A stretch of 64,000 bases of DNA, taken from NCBI RefSeq assembly GCF_029360585.1, contig NZ_JAQZSJ010000008.1, forward strand, positions 141,417-205,416. The letters are read 5' to 3'. Below are positions 59,447 to 64,000 of this stretch, in pieces. The DNA is from Cohnella caldifontis (GTDB lineage: Bacteria > Bacillota > Bacilli > Paenibacillales > Paenibacillaceae). The notes under the pieces were generated by a model. The model was not told the DNA's origin. It did no database searches and saw only the letters and a program-made list of their open reading frames with translations. The translations under genes were made by a program, and so were the position numbers. How positions within the stretch are numbered: the first letter of the stretch is position 1; every line of letters starts with the position of its first letter.

Positions 59447-60298
59447 ATGCGCGAGGCGATTCGGCAGCGTTTGATTCAATCGATCCCTTCGGTAAACGGG
59501 CAAGTGCTCGATCTCTCCCATGAACCGGAGGCGGCCGCGAAGCCTTATCTGTTGCTCATTCAAGGCTCGGATACGCAGGGATACGGCTGGCTCGGGATTC
59601 GAAGGAAGTACGAGGTTTGGATTTACGCCGGTTACGACGCCGGATTCGGCGAAGTGGACCTGTTGGCCGAGTCGGTCGTCCAAGCGCTGGACGGATGCAC
59701 CTTACAGGAGGAATCGACGGGGACCGCATTCGTATGCCGGTACGACCGATCGGTCCACGGGGACAGGCGGAATGAAGTCCGGGCAGCCGTGGCGAGAGGG
59801 CTGCGGTTCTCGGTATGGGGACTCCCGAAGCCCGGAGAATCGACGGCTCACGCCGGCGACAGTTGGCTGGCCGCGTTAGGCGATCGGTCGGCGGCTTGGC
59901 TGGGAAGCGGGTGGCAAGTTCGGCTCGGGACGTGGTCCGCCGATCTCGCCAGGCCGTCGGTTCTATGGAGGATTCAGAACGTGGAAACGGGAGCGGCGAA
60001 CTCCTCTTTCTATGAACTGAAGAAAAGGGTGATCGGCCATTTCGCGGCTGACACGCCAGCCGAAGAGGCGGCTGCCGTCTGCGAGGTCGCGGAACGGCTG
60101 CAAGCCGAGCGAAAGATCCCGTTGGCTTCCGAGCCCGGCGTGTATCTGACCGTGGAGAATTTTCAAGCGGATCTGTCCGTTGACGGACTGACGGCCGGGC
60201 AAGCCGCGGTCACGCTGTCGCGGCGGATGCGTCGGGCGTCGGAGACGGCGCCGCTGATGCGGCAAGTGAGCATTTATCCCGAAGAAATCGAGAGGTGA
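59447..60298 (+). CDS. tail-terminator-like protein, apparent fusion of two modules
   Basis: 283 residues, about twice the usual size. The N-terminal half (about 1-125, MREAIRQRLIQSIPSVNGQV, then YGWLGIRRKYEVWIYAGYDA) resembles small tail-completion/terminator proteins. The C-terminal half (about 165-283, VLWRIQNVETGAANSSFYEL, then IPLASEPGVYLTVENFQADL) resembles the XkdJ/YqbJ-type terminator family. A single gene carrying both would cap the tail tube. GGGAGGTGA precedes ATG 59447. In PBSX, head genes would lie upstream of this position; here only the sigma factor does. Confidence 0.62.
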   Translation: MREAIRQRLIQSIPSVNGQVLDLSHEPEAAAKPYLLLIQGSDTQGYGWLGIRRKYEVWIYAGYDAGFGEVDLLAESVVQALDGCTLQEESTGTAFVCRYDRSVHGDRRNEVRAAVARGLRFSVWGLPKPGESTAHAGDSWLAALGDRSAAWLGSGWQVRLGTWSADLARPSVLWRIQNVETGAANSSFYELKKRVIGHFAADTPAEEAAAVCEVAERLQAERKIPLASEPGVYLTVENFQADLSVDGLTAGQAAVTLSRRMRRASETAPLMRQVSIYPEEIER

Positions 60299-60306
60299 TC
60301 GTTCGG

Positions 60307-60498
60307 ATGGCGGGCAAAAAGAAGGAAAGCCGATCCGAGAAATACGGACGGGAGCTGTTGGTCGGCCAAGCGGAGGCGCTGTTCGGCGTGAAGCCGGAAA
60401 CGGCGGCCGGAGCGCTGCACGATCGGCATGGCGCGGAATTCACTTTGGACGAAGCCCGGAGCTTCGTGTCCCAATTCATGAAACGGAAGGTGATGTGA
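60307..60498 (+). CDS. YqzN/YkzM-like small phage protein
   Basis: 63 residues. Sequence such as RSEKYGRELLVGQAEALFGV and EFTLDEARSFVSQFMKRKV fits the YqzN/YkzM pattern (a short helical pair ending in a TLDEA...FL stretch) found in PBSX and skin just before the tail sheath gene. GAGAGGTGA is 8 nt from ATG 60307. The stop abuts the sheath start (ATG 60500). Role unknown. Confidence 0.7.
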   Translation: MAGKKKESRSEKYGRELLVGQAEALFGVKPETAAGALHDRHGAEFTLDEARSFVSQFMKRKVM

Positions 60499-60499
60499 C

Positions 60500-61923
60500 A
60501 TGGCGGGAGGAACCTGGAGCCAGACGGACAAGCCGGTATTGCCCGGCTTTTACATGGCGTTTCAAGCGGCGGCCGCGGCGGCCGTGCAGCCGGGAGCGAG
60601 AGGAACGGTAGCGATTCCGGTAAGGGCGCACTGGGGGCCGGTCCGGCAATTCGCCGAAATCGCGGACGAAGCGGGTTTGATCGATGCTTATACGCAAGAA
60701 GGCGGAGGAGGGGCTTCGGCATACACGGCCGTGAGATTGGCTTTGCTCGGCGGGGCCAGGAAGGTGCTGGCATACCGTCTCGCGGACGGAAGCGAAGCGG
60801 CGGCGATCGGCACGCTGCAGGATACCGCCGAGTCTCCGGCTGAAGTGCTGAAGATTACGGCCAAATACCCTGGCGAGCGGGGCAACGCATTCCAGACGCG
60901 GCGAAAAAAGACTTGAAGCTGTACGAAGGCACGACGCTGCTTCGTACGTTCACGTTCCCGGGCGGATCGATCCAACAAGCCGCCGATGCGGTGAACGGCG
61001 ATTCCGGCAACGTATGGATCGAAGCCGTCAAGCTGGCGGAAGGAAACGGAGCGCTCGCCAACGCGGCGGGAACCGCGTTGGCCGGCGGCCAATCGGGCAT
61101 CTCCGGGCTGACGAACGCCGATTACGTCGAAGCATTCTCCGCTTTCGAGACGCGGGAATTCGACGCGTTCGCGCTTGACGGTCTGTCGGACGCGCCGTTG
61201 CAGACCAGCCTGGCGGCATGGATCGCGAGAATCCGCGACGAAGGCAAAGGCGTCATCGCCGTCGTCGGCGGAAGCGCCGCCGACGATACGGCGGCCGATG
61301 CCGTGAGCAAAGCCGTATCGCGAAGCGCGGGCTTCGACCATGAAGGCATCGTAAACGTGGGCACCGGGGCGATCCTGGACGGGACAAGCTTCAGCTCCGC
61401 GCAATTGGCCGCCTACGTGGCCGGTCTGATCGCCGGCAAAGGGCTGAACGGATCGGTTACGTATGCTTCCGCGCCCTTCGACGACGTGACCCGCCGTTGG
61501 ACGCGCGCCGAACAAGAGCAGGCCGTTCGCTCCGGCGTTTTCCTGCTCATCCATGACGGCCGTCAAGTCAAAGCGCTGCGGGGAATCAACAGTTTGATCA
61601 GGCCCCGCGCCGAGCAGAACAACGCCTGGAAGAAGATCCGCACCATCCGCGTGATGGACAGCATCAATGCCGACTTGCAGCGAACGGCGGAGGAACAATA
61701 CATCGGCAAAGTCAACAACACGGAAGAGGGGCGTCTCGCCCTCATCGGCGCCTGCAAGCAGTACATGTCGACGTTGGCGCAGACCGGCGTGATCGAAGCG
61801 GACGGTTATGACGTAGCGGTCGATCCCGATCAGACGCCCGAGCCGGATCAGGTTTTTCTCCGGTGGGAAGCGCGGCTGACGGATGTCATGGAACAAATTT
61901 TCAGCACCTTCGTGGTGCGTTAA
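60500..61923 (+). pseudogene. contractile tail sheath gene (XkdK-like), interrupted by a -1 frameshift
   Basis: N-terminal part in frame from ATG 60500 to TGA 60914-60916 (138 aa: MAGGTWSQTDKPVLPGFYMA ... KITAKYPGERGNAF). The remainder continues in the -1 frame (KLYEGTTLLRTFTFPGGSIQ ... NNAWKKIRTIRVMDSINADL ... VFLRWEARLTDVMEQIFSTF), ending at 61923. Near the break, the -1 frame reads PDAAKKDLKLYEG even upstream of the slip point, as sheath proteins do, while about ten residues of a beta-strand normally after GN are missing. A small out-of-frame deletion is therefore the simplest reading. A slippery A AAA AAG (60904-60910) and a GTACGAAG/CTTCGTAC hairpin (60921-60947) coincide with the break and might allow some full-length product. 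Confidence 0.85.
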
Positions 61924-61936
61924 GGAGGACGAGGAC

Positions 61937-62344
61937 ATGATGGATCCGACCCGGGCGATTCTGGGGACTTACGGGCAAGTGTTCATCGACGGGGTATGGC
62001 AGACGAACATCAACAAGCTCGAAGCGTCCGTCGAGGTGGAGAAGCGGGAGCTGAAGCTCTCCGGCAGGGAGTGGACGACGCATAAGCTGGGGGCGAAGAA
62101 AGGCACGGGAACGATGAGCGGCTACAAGGTGACCAGCGACATGATCTCGCGCGGCTTCGCCAAATTCGAAATCATCAATAAGCTGTCCGATCCGGAAGCG
62201 TACGGCTTCGAACGCATCCGCCTGATGAACTGCGTCGCCGACAAAATCCAGCTGGCCAACTGGACGGCCGGCGAGGAAGTGGCGGAAGAAACGGCGTTTA
62301 CGTTCGAGGGCTACGAGCTGCTCGATCCGATCGTAGCCGGCTGA
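61937..62344 (+). CDS. phage tail tube protein (XkdM-like)
   Basis: 135 residues. Starts MMDPTRAILGTYGQVFIDGV with WQTNINKLEASVEVEKRELK, and has the conserved KGTGTMSGYKVTSDMISRGF and FEGYELLDPI at the end, all typical of XkdM tail tubes, which form the inner tube inside the contractile sheath. AAGGAGG (61922-61928) is 8 nt from ATG 61937; an adjacent ATG at 61940 is in frame. The reading frame is intact, in contrast to the sheath gene before it. Confidence 0.9.
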   Translation: MMDPTRAILGTYGQVFIDGVWQTNINKLEASVEVEKRELKLSGREWTTHKLGAKKGTGTMSGYKVTSDMISRGFAKFEIINKLSDPEAYGFERIRLMNCVADKIQLANWTAGEEVAEETAFTFEGYELLDPIVAG

Positions 62345-62364
62345 TTACGAAGGAGGGATCACGC

Positions 62365-62769
62365 GTGGAAATGGAGTCTCTGACCGAAGAGCAGGTGCTG
62401 CAGCGGCTGCTGGACGCGGACGCCGTGCCGGAGCGCACGGTCCGGCTGGAGCGCCTGAACATCCCGGTCCGCTTGCGCGGACTGACCGGCAAGCAGGTGT
62501 TCAGCATCCGGGAGCGCTGCACGGAGCGTAAAGAGCGGCGCGGCCAGGTGACGGAACGCCTGGACGAAGAGCTGTTTAACGTGTCGCTGATCGCGGCTTC
62601 GACCGTCACCCCGAACTGGGGGGATTCGAAGCTGCTGGCCAAGTACGGCGCGAGCGGGCCGGAGGAAGTGATCAAGCGGCTGCTGCTGGCGGGCGAACTG
62701 TCGGCCATGGGCGACGTCGTGCTCGATCTGTCCGGTTTCAATACGGAGCTCGAAGACGTAAAAAACTGA
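62365..62769 (+). CDS. tail assembly chaperone (XkdN-like), zero-frame product
   Basis: 134 residues from GTG 62365 (AAGGAGG 8 nt upstream). LTEEQVLQRLLDADAVPERT, then VRLRGLTGKQVFSIRERCTE and LFNVSLIAASTVTPNWGDSK match the XkdN/gpG-type chaperone that coats the tape measure during tail assembly. The last codons are GTA AAA AAC TGA, a canonical -1 slippery heptamer A AAA AAC at 62760-62766. Some ribosomes should shift and make a longer gpGT-type protein. It lies directly before the tape-measure position, as in other contractile phages. Confidence 0.85.
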   Translation: MEMESLTEEQVLQRLLDADAVPERTVRLERLNIPVRLRGLTGKQVFSIRERCTERKERRGQVTERLDEELFNVSLIAASTVTPNWGDSKLLAKYGASGPEEVIKRLLLAGELSAMGDVVLDLSGFNTELEDVKN

Positions 62770-62942
62770 TCCGATCCGGGGCGCTCGCCGGCATGCTGCA
62801 TGCCATGTGGGTCCGCCATCACCTGCGCCCCGGAGCGTTCTGGCTGCTCCCCCGGGGGGAGCAGCTGTTCCTGATGGCGAGCATGGAGCTCGAGTGGGAG
62901 GCCGAAGCCGAACGGGCGCAGGCCGGGCGGAAGGGAGGTTGA
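62760..62942 (+). other. -1 frame extension of the tail chaperone (gpT-like)
   Basis: After the slippery A AAA AAC, the -1 frame stays open from 62766 to a TGA at 62940-62942, adding 58 residues (LIRSGALAGMLHAMWVRHHL, then RPGAFWLLPRGEQLFLMASM, ending AGRKGG). It has no ribosome site or start of its own and ends 4 bp before the next gene. The expected fusion is 192 residues. Programmed -1 frameshifting at this spot is a well-known conserved feature of tailed-phage assembly genes. Confidence 0.72.
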
Positions 62943-62946
62943 GGAC

Positions 62947-64000
62947 GTGGCGGGGGAAGTCATTTCGCACGTGGATTTCGTAATCGATGCCGACGGAATA
63001 TCAAATACTACACAATCATTCCAGACGTTGGAACGATACCTGGCAAGAATAGAACGGCGTTATCAGCAACTGGGACTCATGCAGATTCGGTCAATAACAT
63101 GGTTCGGTGAGAGAACAAGTCAAACCTTCGACACATTAATCCTAAAACTTACCACCAGTGTTGAAAAGTTTAGATTAATAGGTGCCAATTCGGGAAGGGT
63201 ATTTTCGGATGCATTTTCAAATGCCTTTGATATTACCAACCTAATGACAAAAGTAACATCTGGAACAAATGAGCCAACTAGCAGAATTGATATTCCAAAT
63301 GGTTATGGATTCTCAGACATCAGTTCAAATGATCGAAAAGAAGGAAAATCTATGTTAAAGGGCGGTCAGGTGGCAGAGACGATACCAAAAATGAACGGTT
63401 TCGATAAGGCTGGTACTACTGCCGGGGTAGCATTCCTCCAATCGTTTTTAAACGCATTCGATACTTCTATGCTCACTCAAAAAGTTAAAAATTCACTGAA
63501 TGGCATAACGATTAATCTAAACGTAGAGAACACAGCTAATGCTAATAATGAGTTTTGGACAAGCATTGGAACAAATGCAATTTACGATGCAGCTAAGGGC
63601 TTGTTTGGAAAATTATTGAAAGTGCCCAAAGTGCAAGAAATCTGGGGAAAAGGAAAAAAACTATTTTCCGATGAGACTTTTATGAAAAGATTTAAGAATT
63701 TCGTAGTCAAGGATACTTTGCCTTTAAAAACAAGTACAGCTACGAGTACTGCTGGTGAAATTGCTTCTATTGAAGCCGCATCGTCTGTCACTCCATACGC
63801 TTTGGCTTCTATTCCGTTTATTGTGGGGGGATGGACGATGCTCGAAGAAAGAGCTAAAAATCTTCGAGCAGAAAGGTTTATGAACTCCTTAGAAAATCCA
63901 ACATATTATCCAAATACTTATCTTTCTCCCCGACCCGAACGATATTGGTACAGTGATATGAAAGATCATTTTTTAAGTACAATTTATGAAAATTTTCCGG
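62947..64000 (+). CDS. tape-measure-position protein, 3' partial, with abrupt AT-rich composition
   Basis: Open from GTG 62947 (GGGAGG 8 nt upstream) to the window end, at least 351 residues. The start MAGEVISHVDFVIDADGISN looks like the N-terminus of tape-measure proteins (VDFVIDxDG), and TLERYLARIERRYQQLG continues it. From about codon 40 the DNA becomes AT-rich: 46 of 60 bases are G/C at 62401-62460 but 18 of 60 at 63481-63540. The protein then reads as helical sequence with a hydrophobic patch (SVTPYALASIPFIVGGWTML). No lysozyme or known toxin domain is visible so far. This may be a tape measure acquired by recombination or a foreign cargo fused to its start. Confidence 0.7.
   Translation, partial: MAGEVISHVDFVIDADGISNTTQSFQTLERYLARIERRYQQLGLMQIRSITWFGERTSQTFDTLILKLTTSVEKFRLIGANSGRVFSDAFSNAFDITNLMTKVTSGTNEPTSRIDIPNGYGFSDISSNDRKEGKSMLKGGQVAETIPKMNGFDKAGTTAGVAFLQSFLNAFDTSMLTQKVKNSLNGITINLNVENTANANNEFWTSIGTNAIYDAAKGLFGKLLKVPKVQEIWGKGKKLFSDETFMKRFKNFVVKDTLPLKTSTATSTAGEIASIEAASSVTPYALASIPFIVGGWTMLEERAKNLRAERFMNSLENPTYYPNTYLSPRPERYWYSDMKDHFLSTIYENFP

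Overview
The window looks like chromosomal DNA of a Gram-positive, spore-former-lineage bacterium of the Paenibacillaceae (Paenibacillus or Cohnella type; I cannot fix the genus). The evidence is high GC with strong AGGAGG-type ribosome sites and frequent TTG/GTG starts, an S-layer (SLH) surface protein, a WGxxGxxG-tailed secreted protein, PBSX-type tail genes, a Bacillus-type LexA box and GlnR/TnrA-type boxes. No insertion sequence and no CRISPR array were seen.

Layout. 1-6500: tail of a DUF2294 gene, a formate-dehydrogenase-like molybdoenzyme with its sulfurtransferase FdhD, an aldose epimerase, and a TetR/MFS efflux pair behind an operator-embedded promoter. 6500-7000: two non-coding repeat arrays. 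7015-22186: a large amino-sugar/peptidoglycan salvage locus. It holds a GH4 glycosidase and a sugar kinase facing left, an RpiR regulator, then murQ, a sugar ABC importer without its ATPase, anmK, a double-GNAT protein, a LmbE-type deacetylase, namZ (DUF1343), nagZ and a second sugar kinase. NamZ and NagZ carry no signal peptide, so the cluster reads as import of intact murein disaccharides followed by cytoplasmic hydrolysis, phosphorylation and etherase cleavage to GlcNAc-6-P. This inverts the secreted B. subtilis scheme. 22338-34038: a run of small accessory enzymes (phosphodiester glycosidase, VOC, ThuA, GNATs, Nudix, isochorismatase, tautomerase, DinB, a divergent carbamoyltransferase, a DHFR-like reductase, a TetR unit). 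34089-39455: a 1788-residue multidomain S-layer protein.

39668-46610: a flavoprotein with an ECF41 sigma factor, then a nitrate-assimilation operon (nasA-nasC). The operon has two GlnR/TnrA-type boxes and a leader with two A1/G4 hexaloop hairpins overlapping a terminator, the signature of ANTAR-protein antitermination. Next to it is an SPL-family radical SAM gene with a LexA box and a C-terminal sliding-clamp-binding peptide. 46766-52748: two paralogous DesK-type sensor kinases with one NarL-type regulator, and a divergent HD-GYP phosphodiesterase. Then come tRNA-Thr(CGU), a secreted unknown protein coupled to a MORN/WG-repeat membrane protein, DUF2512 and the WGxxGxxG protein.

57553-64000: the left part of a PBSX-like contractile tail locus: ImmA protease, XRE repressor with at least four operators, Xpf-like sigma factor, tail terminator, YqzN/YkzM-like protein, tail sheath (broken by a frameshift), tube, and a tail chaperone with a -1 frameshift site. 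Last is a tape-measure-position gene whose composition falls from GC-rich to AT-rich within its first codons. No head genes occur before the tail genes, so a headless tailocin-like particle is possible. The window ends inside that last gene.
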